From NCBI GenBank assembly GCA_045541135.1, contig JAZQIO010000006.1, forward strand, positions 12,447 through 76,446: a stretch of DNA of 64,000 nt. Reading direction: 5' to 3'. The translations under genes were made by a program, and so were the position numbers. A model generated the notes under the pieces. The model did no database searches and had not been told where the DNA came from. It worked only from the letters and a program-made list of their open reading frames with translations. This document shows, piece by piece, positions 1 to 7,840 of the stretch (the first letter of the stretch is position 1; every line of letters begins with the position of its first letter). The DNA is from CAZNKU01 sp045541135 (GTDB lineage: Bacteria > Bacillota > Clostridia > Monoglobales > Firm-18).

Positions 1-2
1 AA

Positions 3-791
3 ATTGTAAGCGTTTTAAAAGACGGTAAGGAAAAAATGTGGTGTGCAGACCCCGACGTATGGGGGATGTGTGCCCCCATAATGTTCCCTGTATGCGGTGG
101 ACTTAAGGACGACAAATTTATTTTTGAGGGTAAGGAATACACACTTGGCAAACACGGCTTTGCACGTTTTATGGAATTTGAAGTAGAAAGTGCAGAGGAA
201 GAAAAGGCTGTATTTTTGCTTCGTTCTAATGAGGAAACCCTAAAACAGTATCCCTTTGACTTTGAATTTCGTGTTGCTTACACAATAAGCGGTGGGGATA
301 TTAAGGTTGAATACATAACCAAAAATGCAGGTAGCGGGGATATGTACTTTTCCGCAGGTGCTCACGAAGGCTATGCCTGCCCCGGCGGTATTGAAAACTA
401 CAGCATAATTTTTGAAGAAGAGGAAGACCTTGTAAGCAATGTTTTAGAGGGTAATATTCTTGGCTACAACACAGTAAATGTGGGTAGCGGTACAAGGGAA
501 TTAAAGCTTAAAGACGAATTTTTCAAGGTTGACGCACTTGTGTTTTTAAACTTAAAATCCAAAAAGGTATGGCTTAAAAATAATGTAAACGGCGAAAGTC
601 ATTCCGTAGAATTTAAGGGTGCACCTTATCTTTTACTGTGGACAAAATACAAGGCGGAATACATTTGCATAGAGCCTTGGTTTGGTATTTCGGACTTTAC
701 TGACAGTAATATGGATTTTGCCAATAAAAAAGGTATTACAAAACTTGTACCCGGTGAAGTTTGTATAAATACACACACAATTTCTTTTTGA
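3..791 (+). CDS. Aldose 1-epimerase (mutarotase), LacX-like, 5' end cut by window
   Basis: Interconverts alpha and beta anomers of a free aldose in the cytoplasm so that the next enzyme gets the right form. The reading frame is open to the window edge: codons before the first ATG at 36 translate as IVSVLKDGKEK, which fits the N-terminal strand of LacX-like epimerases, so the true start lies outside. Family motifs seen are W-x-D-P-x-x-W-G near the start, a GKHGFARFMEFEV block (conserved His after the first strand set) and GAHEGYACP (second His). It is the first visible gene of a + operon with a DUF4867 protein, an FGGY kinase and an ETF fusion. Its TGA stop touches repeat element A. Substrate is unknown. 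Confidence 0.85.
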   Translation: MVSVLKDGKEKMWCADPDVWGMCAPIMFPVCGGLKDDKFIFEGKEYTLGKHGFARFMEFEVESAEEEKAVFLLRSNEETLKQYPFDFEFRVAYTISGGDIKVEYITKNAGSGDMYFSAGAHEGYACPGGIENYSIIFEEEEDLVSNVLEGNILGYNTVNVGSGTRELKLKDEFFKVDALVFLNLKSKKVWLKNNVNGESHSVEFKGAPYLLLWTKYKAEYICIEPWFGISDFTDSNMDFANKKGITKLVPGEVCINTHTISF

Positions 792-1125
792 GGGAATGTA
801 AAAAAAGTCCAGACCGCAAAAAGAGGATAAAAATAAGAAATTCAAGTTATTTGTAATTTGCAAAACATCTTAATTTGGTTGAAAAATCTCATTTTATTCG
901 ATTTTTCCTATTTTTCAAATCTTTTTGCTACGAACAAACTTCACCTCTACAGTCGATTTCAACTGCTCAACGACGTCGCAAGCGACTTGTTTTGCAGGAA
1001 ATCTTTGTATGGGTGCTGTTCGCAAAATCGAAGATTTTGACAGCACCGCATCTCGTATACACATACAGCTTCGGGTAACCCCTGCGGGTTCAGTTTGTCC
1101 ATTCTGAACATTTTTTCCTATTCCC
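792..1125. repeat. Intergenic inverted-repeat element A
   Basis: Non-coding stretch between the mutarotase and DUF4867 genes. It begins with GGGAATGTAAAAAAAGTCCA directly after the mutarotase stop and ends with TTTTTTCCTATTCCC, roughly the reverse complement of its beginning. The same beginning and end recur at 12771-13001, which makes this a dispersed family with imperfect terminal inverted repeats, like a MITE. An internal pair GAACAAACTTCACC / GGTTCAGTTTGTCC also forms an inverted repeat and is shared with 9523-9600. No transposase is encoded. The remaining bases to 1183 hold a GATGTAA...TTACATC hairpin (1134-1157) and the ribosome binding site of the next gene. Confidence 0.6.
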
Positions 1126-1183
1126 AAAGTGAATGGATGTAAAAAAGTAAGCTTACATCTTATGCTATTTAAGGAGAAATACT

Positions 1184-1831
1184 ATGCTTGGAAATTTAAA
1201 AAAATTAAATCCCGATATTAAAATTTACAGTATTCACGATGATGAATTTAAAAAATACGGTGCTGTTATAGATTTTGATGCATCGGATATGGTTAAGGTG
1301 TGCGGTGAGCTTGGTTTGCCTGATGAAGGAACAAGTTATACGGCATCGGTTACAGAACTTGAAAATCTTGAGTGTTCGGATTTTTTACGTAAAAGACTTT
1401 TTGGCGGCTTGGATGCCCAGGTGGGCTTATGCTGTGGACATAGTAGTTTTTTGAACGGTCTTGAATACCACAACAGCTCGGAAATTAATGTAGCGGCTAC
1501 ACCTTTGGTTTTAATACTGGGACTGCGTTATGAAATGGAAGGCAGTGAATATAACAGCGAAAATGTAAAGGTTTTTTATCTTGAAAAAGGTGATGTTGTA
1601 GAGATTTTTGCTACATCTATGCACTTTTGCCCATGTCAGGTAGATGACAGTGGCTTTTCATGTGTGGTGGTGCTTCCAAAGGGTACAAATACGGACCTTG
1701 AGGAAAAGTATGATGATAAATTGCTATTCAGAAAAAACAAGTGGATTATATGCCACGATAAAAACGAAGGCTTAATTGAACGCGGTGTTTACCCCGGTAT
1801 ACACGGTGTTAATTATGAGATTAGGTATTGA
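1184..1831 (+). CDS. DUF4867 family protein
   Basis: A 215-residue cytoplasmic protein of the DUF4867 family, cupin-like proteins found in sugar-catabolic loci of Firmicutes whose reaction is not established. The features that place it there are the opening pattern LKKLNPDIKIYSIHDDEFKKYG, the block GLEYHNSSEINVAATPLVLILG (family signature around residues 94-116, with a possible metal-binding His) and the block VVVLPKGTNTDLEEKYDD near the C terminus. The start is the ATG at 1184 after AAGGAG. The stop is one base before the FGGY kinase start, so the two are almost certainly translationally coupled, which suggests a sugar lyase, isomerase or epimerase step before phosphorylation; that is inference only. 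Confidence 0.8.
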   Translation: MLGNLKKLNPDIKIYSIHDDEFKKYGAVIDFDASDMVKVCGELGLPDEGTSYTASVTELENLECSDFLRKRLFGGLDAQVGLCCGHSSFLNGLEYHNSSEINVAATPLVLILGLRYEMEGSEYNSENVKVFYLEKGDVVEIFATSMHFCPCQVDDSGFSCVVVLPKGTNTDLEEKYDDKLLFRKNKWIICHDKNEGLIERGVYPGIHGVNYEIRY

Positions 1832-1832
1832 T

Positions 1833-3305
1833 ATGAAATATTTACTTGGAATTGATTTTGGCGGCGGTGCCTCAAAGGCTACACTTTTAAGTGTAGAGGG
1901 TAAAATTGTTGCCACAAATACAACTGAATATCCTACAAATTATCCAAAGCCCGGCTATGCAGAGCAAAATCCTGACCATTGGGTGGAGGCTACCTGCGAA
2001 AATATTAAGGGTGTGCTTTCAAAAAGCGGTGTTATGCCAGAAGATATTTGTGCATTATCCCTTGATGCGGCTACGCATACTGCGGTAATTATGGACGAAA
2101 ACTTTAATGTTATACGCCCCGCTATTTACTGGACAGATACCAGAAGCACAAAGGAAGTAGCGTATTTAAAAGAAAATTACGGAGACGTAATTGAAAAGCA
2201 GGTGCTACATAAGGCGGACACAATATGGTCACTGCCCGAGCTTATGTGGATTAAAAATAACGAGCCCGAAAACTGGGGAAGGGTAAAAAAGATTTTGTTT
2301 GCAAAGGACTATGTACGCCATTGCCTTACAGGTGACTATGTTACCGATTTTATTGAGGCAGAAGGCAGTATGATGTTTGACATCAATACAATGCAGTGGA
2401 GCAGAGAGCTTTGTGACATTTTGGAAATTGATGTTAATATGATGCCGAAAATTGTAAAGCCTACTGATATTGTTGGTAAAATTACGGCAGAGGCAGCTGC
2501 TCTTACAGGTCTTTTAGAGGGTACACCGGTGCTTTGCGGAACAACGGATACAGTTATGGAGGTTTTTGCTTCCGGTGCTGTTACAAAGGGAGCAATGACT
2601 TTAAAGCTTGCAACAGCAGGCAGAATTTGTGTGGTTACGGATAAACCGTATCCAGACATTAATCTTATTAACTATTCCCACGTTATAGACGGTTTATTTT
2701 ACCCGGGTACGGCTACAAAGTCCTGTGCCGCATCTTACAGATGGTACCGTGACACCTTTGGCGGTGACTATGCCGAGCTTGATAAATTGGCAGAGGGTGT
2801 TGCAATAGGATCAGATGGACTTGTGTTCCACCCATATTTAAACGGTGAGCTTACACCTTATGCTAACCCGAATTTGTGTGCAGATTTTGTAGGTGTGCGT
2901 TCTTCACACACAAAGGCACATTTTACAAGAGCGGTTTTAGAAGGTGTTGCAATGTCTATGCTGGATTGCAAAACTGCACTTGATAATCTTAATATTCCGC
3001 ACAGTGACAGCGCTGTTATAATAGGCGGTGGCGGTAAAAGTCCACTTTGGCGACAGATGATTTCCGACGCTTTGGGCATTAAGCTTGTGGAAATGAAATA
3101 TGCAGATTCCTCACTTGGCAGTGCTATGCTTGCAGGTATTGCAGTAGGTGTTTTTGAAAGCCCTGAAGTGGCTGTGGCTACTTGCAATGCAGTAGTTTCC
3201 GAAACACTTCCAAACAGTGAAAATACAAAGGAATATGCAAAATTATTTAAAAAATATAAAGCAGTTCAAAAGGCATTAGAGCCTATATATAACGGAGAAT
3301 TTTAA
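1833..3305 (+). CDS. FGGY-family carbohydrate kinase (xylulokinase-like)
   Basis: ATP-dependent sugar kinase of 490 residues, the normal length for the family. It opens with the phosphate-1 loop LLGIDFGGGASKATLL (residues 4-19). YWTDTR lies at 99-104, and the second-domain motif GTTDTVMEVFASGA (236-249) carries the catalytic-base Asp239. GGGGKSPLWRQMISD is the C-terminal adenosine-site motif. Xylulokinase is the nearest named relative, but the substrate cannot be fixed from sequence. I start at ATG 1833, since the frame continues upstream only into the end of the DUF4867 gene and homology starts at MKYLLGID. The TAA stop overlaps the ATG of the ETF fusion (TAATG), so the two are tightly coupled. 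Confidence 0.88.
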   Translation: MKYLLGIDFGGGASKATLLSVEGKIVATNTTEYPTNYPKPGYAEQNPDHWVEATCENIKGVLSKSGVMPEDICALSLDAATHTAVIMDENFNVIRPAIYWTDTRSTKEVAYLKENYGDVIEKQVLHKADTIWSLPELMWIKNNEPENWGRVKKILFAKDYVRHCLTGDYVTDFIEAEGSMMFDINTMQWSRELCDILEIDVNMMPKIVKPTDIVGKITAEAAALTGLLEGTPVLCGTTDTVMEVFASGAVTKGAMTLKLATAGRICVVTDKPYPDINLINYSHVIDGLFYPGTATKSCAASYRWYRDTFGGDYAELDKLAEGVAIGSDGLVFHPYLNGELTPYANPNLCADFVGVRSSHTKAHFTRAVLEGVAMSMLDCKTALDNLNIPHSDSAVIIGGGGKSPLWRQMISDALGIKLVEMKYADSSLGSAMLAGIAVGVFESPEVAVATCNAVVSETLPNSENTKEYAKLFKKYKAVQKALEPIYNGEF

Positions 3306-4657
3306 TGAAAATTATAGTTTGTGTAAAGGTAATAAAGGGAGAAATTAACCCATTTGACGAATCCGCATTGGAATGTGCACTTACCCTTTCCAATGACGTT
3401 ACGGTTTTGTCAATGGGTCCGAAATCCTGCGAGGATGCATTAAAGCCACTTACACGCCTTGGTGCTAAGGTGGTGCTTATAAGTGACGGTGTATTTGCAG
3501 GGTCTGATACCCTTGCTACGTCGTACATACTTTCTACTGCAATTAAAAATATGGAATACGACCTTATTTTATGCGGCAGACAAAGTATAGACGGTGATAC
3601 TGCACAGGTAGGGCCAATGCTTTCGCAGATGCTTGGATGCTTACTTGTTACCAATGCACTTTCCGTTGAAGTTAAAGAAAATGAAGTTTTTACAAAAACA
3701 CGTATGGGTGATGAAACAGTAAAAACACCTGCACTAATAACTTTAGAGCGTGGGTACATTTTACGCTTTCCAAGCATTTTTTCAAAGGTTGGGGAAGTTA
3801 AGATTATTGACAATTCCTCACTTAACTGCGATTTGTCAAGGTGCGGTCTTTCAGGCTCACCTACAAAGGTTTTACAGTCCTTTGAAAATGAACGTGGAAA
3901 AAGAAAGTGTAAATTTATAACAATGGCAGAACTTTTGCCTCTTGTTGAAAAGCTTAAAGGTGAAAATGTAAAAAGTGAAAAAAGTACATACAGCGGTGTT
4001 AAGTTAAAAGCTGTGTGGGCTGTTGGCGAAAGGGTACTTGAAAAGGCAAGGGAAATAGCGGAAAAGGTTGTTTTAATTGATGAAATGACTCCCGAAGAAA
4101 TTGCACAAAAGGCTATGAAGGAAAAGCCCGATGTTGTACTTTGGAATGCAGACTTGTGGGGCAGAAAAAATGCACCTGTTGTGGCGGCAATGCTGAGTAC
4201 GGGACTTTGTGCCGACTGTACACACCTTGAAACCGACGGAGAAACACTCTTTATGTACCGTCCTGCACAGGGGGGTAACATTACCGCAAAAATAAAGTGT
4301 ACTGCAAAGCCACAGATGGCAACTGTACGCACAAAATCCGAAAGCTCGGACATTATTGTTTCAGGCGGCAAGGGTGTTGGAGACAGTATAGATAAACTGC
4401 ACGACCTTGCAAAAAAGCTTGATGCACAGCTTGGCGCATCACGGGGACTTGTGGATTTAAACGGTGCACCCTACGAGCATCAGGTTGGTTTAACAGGTAA
4501 AACCGTAAGCCCTAAAATTTACATTGCAGTCGGTATTTCAGGTGCTATACACCATACCGTTGCAATAGAGGGTGCAGGAACGGTTATTGCCATAAATCCC
4601 GATAAGGATGCAAGGATTTTTGAGTATGCTGACTATGGCATAATAGATAGAATATAA
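3305..4657 (+). CDS. Single-chain electron transfer flavoprotein, EtfB-EtfA fusion
   Basis: 450 residues. Residues 1 to about 215 are an entire EtfB: N-terminal MKIIVCVKVI and the nucleotide-binding block GRQSIDGDTAQVGP (91-104), which resembles EtfB of FixAB/bifurcating type. From about residue 230 the chain is EtfA-like: a shortened domain I (DVVLWNADLWGRKNAPVVAA, then ADCTHL) followed by the complete FAD domain with QMATVR, GASRGLVD, HQVGLTGKTVSPK and YIAVGISGAIHH. EtfB (about 260) and EtfA (about 320) are normally two proteins, so this is a fusion with a compressed EtfA N terminus. Predicted to bind FAD and carry electrons between a dehydrogenase and an acceptor. No acyl-CoA dehydrogenase or ETF oxidoreductase is visible nearby; the partner may lie left of the window. 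Expressed with the sugar kinase through the TAATG overlap. Confidence 0.85.
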   Translation: MKIIVCVKVIKGEINPFDESALECALTLSNDVTVLSMGPKSCEDALKPLTRLGAKVVLISDGVFAGSDTLATSYILSTAIKNMEYDLILCGRQSIDGDTAQVGPMLSQMLGCLLVTNALSVEVKENEVFTKTRMGDETVKTPALITLERGYILRFPSIFSKVGEVKIIDNSSLNCDLSRCGLSGSPTKVLQSFENERGKRKCKFITMAELLPLVEKLKGENVKSEKSTYSGVKLKAVWAVGERVLEKAREIAEKVVLIDEMTPEEIAQKAMKEKPDVVLWNADLWGRKNAPVVAAMLSTGLCADCTHLETDGETLFMYRPAQGGNITAKIKCTAKPQMATVRTKSESSDIIVSGGKGVGDSIDKLHDLAKKLDAQLGASRGLVDLNGAPYEHQVGLTGKTVSPKIYIAVGISGAIHHTVAIEGAGTVIAINPDKDARIFEYADYGIIDRI

Positions 4658-4690
4658 TGAATAATTAATAATTAATAATGAATAATTATG
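4658..4690. repeat. AT-rich TAATGAATAATTAA tandem repeat after a stop codon
   Basis: Tandem copies of TAATGAATAAT/TAATTAATAAT begin directly after the ETF-fusion stop codon. The same motif makes the last codons and stop of the isomerase gene (12733-12765) and, reversed, lies at the 3' side of the second araC gene (9780-9806). It is a simple repeat associated with gene ends. Confidence 0.6.
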
Positions 4691-4693
4691 GTG

Positions 4694-4721
4694 GAAATCC
4701 GCTTTTGGCGGATTTCTTTTT
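4694..4721 (+). terminator. Rho-independent terminator of the sugar-kinase/ETF operon
   Basis: Nine-bp stem GAAATCCGC / GCGGATTTC with loop TTTTG, followed by five T. It lies 37 bases after the ETF-fusion stop. Confidence 0.85.
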
Positions 4722-4755
4722 GTTTGCAATTATCAATTTACCCATTATCAATTAA

Positions 4756-4786
4756 AAAGACCTGTAAAAATTTTTTACAGGTCTTT
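4756..4786 (-). terminator. Terminator of the GH88/KduI operon
   Basis: Long perfect stem AAAGACCTGTAAAA / TTTTACAGGTCTTT. On the - strand it is followed by TTTTT-type sequence, and it lies about 80 bases past the GH88 stop. It may also stop read-through from the + side. Confidence 0.75.
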
Positions 4787-4866
4787 ATTAAAGTGCTTTT
4801 ACAATTTATAAATCTCTTTAACTTCTTATCTTTTTATTTCTTTTTTTTACATTCCCATAAAATTTC

Positions 4867-6009
4867 TTACCAGATAAGGAAGTCCATACCCTTTAGCTTA
4901 CAAAGTGCTTCTACAAAGAAGAAGTCACCGTAAATAATCGGAATGTGCAAGCCTCTGCCCTGATTTTTTTCGTTAGGATAACGTTCTGAACCCATAAGCA
5001 CAAGTGCATCTTCGTCATCTGAATAGTTGCAGAAGTGTTCGTCTGTTGCCTTTAGAATGTTTATTGCTGCTTCCGTATATCTTTTTGCTTCAGCTTCATC
5101 TACATATTTTGCAATTTCAAGCAAACCGCAGGCTGTACATACACCTGCTGTGCTGTCATAGTATACAGGTTCTGCAGGAGCTGTAAAGTCTACAACTGCT
5201 TTATAATCTGTTTTTTCAACATTTTTAATAAAGTAGTCTGCTGTTTTAATTGCAGCATCAAGATAATCCTTTTTACCTGTGTGTATGTATGAAAGTATTG
5301 TGCCGTATACTGCCCATGCAAGACCTCTTGACCAGCAGGAGCCTACAGCATAGCCCTGACCTGCATGAGTCTTTATAACTTCCGGCTTTTCCAGGCTGTG
5401 CTCTACAATGTGGTTTACGGAACCGTCCTCACGGATGTGGTCACGAATTGCCATATCACAATGTGCCATAGCAATTCTCTTTAGTCTGTCTATATTCTTT
5501 TCCTTTGATGCCCAGTAAAGAAGAGGAATGTTCATAAGGCAGTCTATTATAGACCATTCTTCGTCATGATTCCATGCGCTTATGAATTTGCCGTCTATGT
5601 TATAACGGGAACCAAGAACGTGTGCTGCATACATATTGCGAAGGAATGACTTTCGATCCCCTGTAATACGGTATGATGCACCTGCTGTTAAGTGGTACAT
5701 AAAGCCAACATCGTGGTGAAGACCGTCATATTTTTCAAAAGCTGTGTCTAAAAGCTCTTCACTTCTCTTAGCAGTCTTTTTGAATTCTTCGTTTTCTGTA
5801 GCAAGATACATAAGCCACATCATACCGCCCCAGAAGCCGTTTGTCCACCAGCAGGGACGTGTTTCGTGGCAGTTATCGTGAACGCCGTTTACTGTTGTGT
5901 AGGGCAGCTTGTCACGGCTTTTTACCGCAACCTTTGCAAGCTTACTTTCAACCTTTGCCCATGTTTCGTCAAGCCATTGCTTGTTTTCGTTTATAACGTT
6001 TTTATCCAT
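4867..6009 (-). CDS. Unsaturated uronyl hydrolase, glycoside hydrolase family 88
   Basis: Removes the 4,5-unsaturated uronic acid left on the non-reducing end of oligosaccharides by polysaccharide lyases, by hydrating the vinyl ether bond. 380 residues with an (alpha/alpha)6-barrel pattern: GFWGGMMWLMY (58-68), YDGLHHDVGFMY with Asp100, and SIIDCLMNIPLLYWAS with Asp156. The last two match the catalytic pair Asp88/Asp149 of Bacillus unsaturated glucuronyl hydrolase. QGYAVGSCWSRGLAWAVYG and GDFFFVEALCKL are also typical. There is no signal peptide, so it acts inside the cell on imported oligouronides. It lies 30 bases behind kduI with AAAGGAG before the ATG, so the two form one operon whose product feeds KduI. 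GH105 is the alternative, but the motifs favour GH88. Confidence 0.9.
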   Translation of the reverse strand: MDKNVINENKQWLDETWAKVESKLAKVAVKSRDKLPYTTVNGVHDNCHETRPCWWTNGFWGGMMWLMYLATENEEFKKTAKRSEELLDTAFEKYDGLHHDVGFMYHLTAGASYRITGDRKSFLRNMYAAHVLGSRYNIDGKFISAWNHDEEWSIIDCLMNIPLLYWASKEKNIDRLKRIAMAHCDMAIRDHIREDGSVNHIVEHSLEKPEVIKTHAGQGYAVGSCWSRGLAWAVYGTILSYIHTGKKDYLDAAIKTADYFIKNVEKTDYKAVVDFTAPAEPVYYDSTAGVCTACGLLEIAKYVDEAEAKRYTEAAINILKATDEHFCNYSDDEDALVLMGSERYPNEKNQGRGLHIPIIYGDFFFVEALCKLKGMDFLIW

Positions 6010-6039
6010 TTTAATTTAGCTCCTTTTTTTATTTTAGAG

Positions 6040-7716
6040 TTATCTTATTTCACATGTTTCAACAAAGTCCATATCGTCAAATTCCTGGTTTTCACCGCAC
6101 ATTGCCCAGATAAAGGAATATGCCTTTGTACCAACGCCTGAATGAATTGACCAGCTTGGTGAGATTACAGCTTCTTCATTGTGCATTACAATATGTCTTG
6201 TTTCTGTAGGTTCACCCATCATATGGAATACTGCATCATTTTCACCCATATCAAGATACAGATAAACTTCCATTCTTCTGTCGTGTGTATGTGTTGGCAT
6301 TGTGTTCCAGTTTGAGCCGGGTTCTAACTGTGTAAGACCCATTGTAAGCTGACAGCTTTTAATTACATCCGGATGAATGTATTGGTTAATTACACGCTTG
6401 TTGCAGTCTTCAACTGAACCAAGTGGCACCTTTTTAGCCTTTTCAATATCTATTTTAACAATTGGGTATGATGCATGTGCAGGGCATGATGATACATAGA
6501 ATTTTGCAGGGTTTTCAGGGTCAATGCTCTTAAATGAAACTTCCTTGTTGCCCATACCTATGTAAATACCGTCACGTGGGTTCATTTCATATTCTGTGCC
6601 GTCAATTGTTATAACACCCTTGCCACCTATGTTGATACAGCCCATTTCACGTCTTTCCAAAAAGTATTCGCTTGCAAGCTCCTTGCCGCCTTCTAGTGAA
6701 AGTGATCTTGCAACAGGCATAAGACCTGCTGTTATAATTCTGTCAATATGGCTGTAAACCATTCTGATGTTATCCTTTGTGAAAAGCTTGCTGATGTGGA
6801 ATTCTTCTCTTAGTCTTTCTGTTGTGTAGTGTTTTACGTCTCTTGGGTTTGAAGCGCATCTGATTTCCATTTTACTTAAATCCTCCTTAATATATTTTCC
6901 GTATACTTCAATTTGTGTAAGTGCCGCAAATGAAAGTATTTCGGTTGCCTGAATAAAGTTTTTCAGGCGTATGTATTTTGTTGTTTTTTTGTTTACAGTA
7001 ATTTCCTGACCCTTTGAATTTTCGGGGTTAAGGTCGGTGTTATCCATTGTAAATTCTCCGTGTATTACTTCGCCGTCGGAAAATTCAATGTCAATATTTT
7101 TCCAGTATGAATCGTGTGGAAGGCCCGTTCTTTCTTCATGCTTAAAGTCTGCACGTAGGTAGAAAACAAGCTTTTCAACCTCAACATCACAGCCAAAGTC
7201 AAGTACATATTCAAGGTCATCTCTTGCACCGCCTGCCCATGAATGGTATGGGTATTTGCCGTGACCCTGGTTATTTATAACACCGTCTATTGCGTTACGT
7301 TCGTAAAAAGTCGGGTTTTCACGGGTAACAAAGTTTGCGGTTGAATGTGGATAGCCCCTTGTTTTTCCCTTAAGGTCGTGGGAATTAAGGGCAATGTTAC
7401 GGTATGCGTAAATTTCTTCTTCACTTGGTTCACGTACGGATATAACCTGAACTTCTTTTGAAAAAGCATCGGGATTATATGCTGCCGCCAGTACCTTTGG
7501 TGATGGGACTGTAAATTCATAGTTACGGTCAGGTACATAAAGTATGCTTTCAGCAAGTGTTTCGTCAAACTTTACGGCAATATAGTCGCAACCGTCAAGA
7601 AGTACCTTTATTTTATCACCCTCCAAAAGAGTGCCTTTGTATTCGGCTTTTATGCTTTCGCCCTTTTGGGTAAGCTTTACTTCCTTATCGTTTCCGATAA
7701 TTTTTAAAGTTAGCAT
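6040..7716 (-). CDS. kduI: 5-keto-4-deoxyuronate isomerase (KduI) with extra N-terminal discoidin-like domain
   Basis: KduI isomerises 5-keto-4-deoxyuronate (DKI) to 2,5-diketo-3-deoxygluconate in pectin and glycosaminoglycan breakdown. The 558-residue chain has two parts. Residues 283-558 are a complete KduI of usual size (276 residues; E. coli about 278), with zinc-site residues in PTHTHDRRMEVYLY and SWSIHSGVG. Residues 1 to about 282 are extra: a short beta-rich stretch, then a discoidin/F5-8 type C-like domain (YRNIALNS, NAIDGVINNQGHG, LEYVLDFGCDVEVEKLVFYLR, KYIRLKNF, IEVYGKY). The frame is open throughout with no frameshift. An internal ATG at 6870 (M283) with its own GGAGG could also give free KduI. 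A promoter at 7739-7766 precedes it, divergent from araC. Confidence 0.88.
   Translation of the reverse strand: MLTLKIIGNDKEVKLTQKGESIKAEYKGTLLEGDKIKVLLDGCDYIAVKFDETLAESILYVPDRNYEFTVPSPKVLAAAYNPDAFSKEVQVISVREPSEEEIYAYRNIALNSHDLKGKTRGYPHSTANFVTRENPTFYERNAIDGVINNQGHGKYPYHSWAGGARDDLEYVLDFGCDVEVEKLVFYLRADFKHEERTGLPHDSYWKNIDIEFSDGEVIHGEFTMDNTDLNPENSKGQEITVNKKTTKYIRLKNFIQATEILSFAALTQIEVYGKYIKEDLSKMEIRCASNPRDVKHYTTERLREEFHISKLFTKDNIRMVYSHIDRIITAGLMPVARSLSLEGGKELASEYFLERREMGCINIGGKGVITIDGTEYEMNPRDGIYIGMGNKEVSFKSIDPENPAKFYVSSCPAHASYPIVKIDIEKAKKVPLGSVEDCNKRVINQYIHPDVIKSCQLTMGLTQLEPGSNWNTMPTHTHDRRMEVYLYLDMGENDAVFHMMGEPTETRHIVMHNEEAVISPSWSIHSGVGTKAYSFIWAMCGENQEFDDMDFVETCEIR
6868..6888 (-). promoter_or_regulatory. 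Internal ribosome binding site before the KduI domain
   Basis: On the - strand AAGGAGGA lies about 10 bases before an in-frame ATG at 6870, exactly where the standard KduI homology starts (MEIRCASNPRD). It could initiate a free 276-residue KduI inside the longer fusion gene, or be a relic of a formerly separate kduI. Confidence 0.55.
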
Positions 7717-7738
7717 TAATTCACCTCCTATTGTTATA

Positions 7739-7766
7739 ATTATATAATAACATATTATTTTTGCAA
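7739..7766 (-). promoter_or_regulatory. Promoter of the kduI-GH88 operon
   Basis: On the - strand TTGCAA, 16-nt spacer, TATAAT. It lies 23 bases before the kduI start, which has GAGGTG as ribosome binding site. Confidence 0.65.
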
Positions 7767-7792
7767 GTTTATTGCGTTTTGGAGTAATTTTC

Positions 7793-7821
7793 TTGCAATT
7801 TCGACCACGATGTGTTATATT
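7793..7821 (+). promoter_or_regulatory. Promoter of the divergent araC gene
   Basis: TTGCAA, 17-nt spacer, TATATT, 19 bases before the araC ATG. A second TTGCAA lies 32 bp upstream (7761-7766), so two direct TTGCAA boxes sit three helical turns apart between the divergent genes, a plausible regulator binding layout. Confidence 0.6.
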
Positions 7822-7840
7822 TGTGTGGGAGGGATGAAAA

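Noticed and set aside
1776..1832. Longer start for the FGGY kinase
   Set aside because: The extra 19 codons overlap the end of the DUF4867 gene in another frame and have no similarity to kinases.
3283..4371. Long open frame of 362 codons on the - strand opposite the ETF fusion
   Set aside because: It mirrors the coding frame of a clearly conserved flavoprotein, has Ser/Thr/Phe-rich composition without any motif, and has no ribosome binding site; it is a shadow of the real gene.
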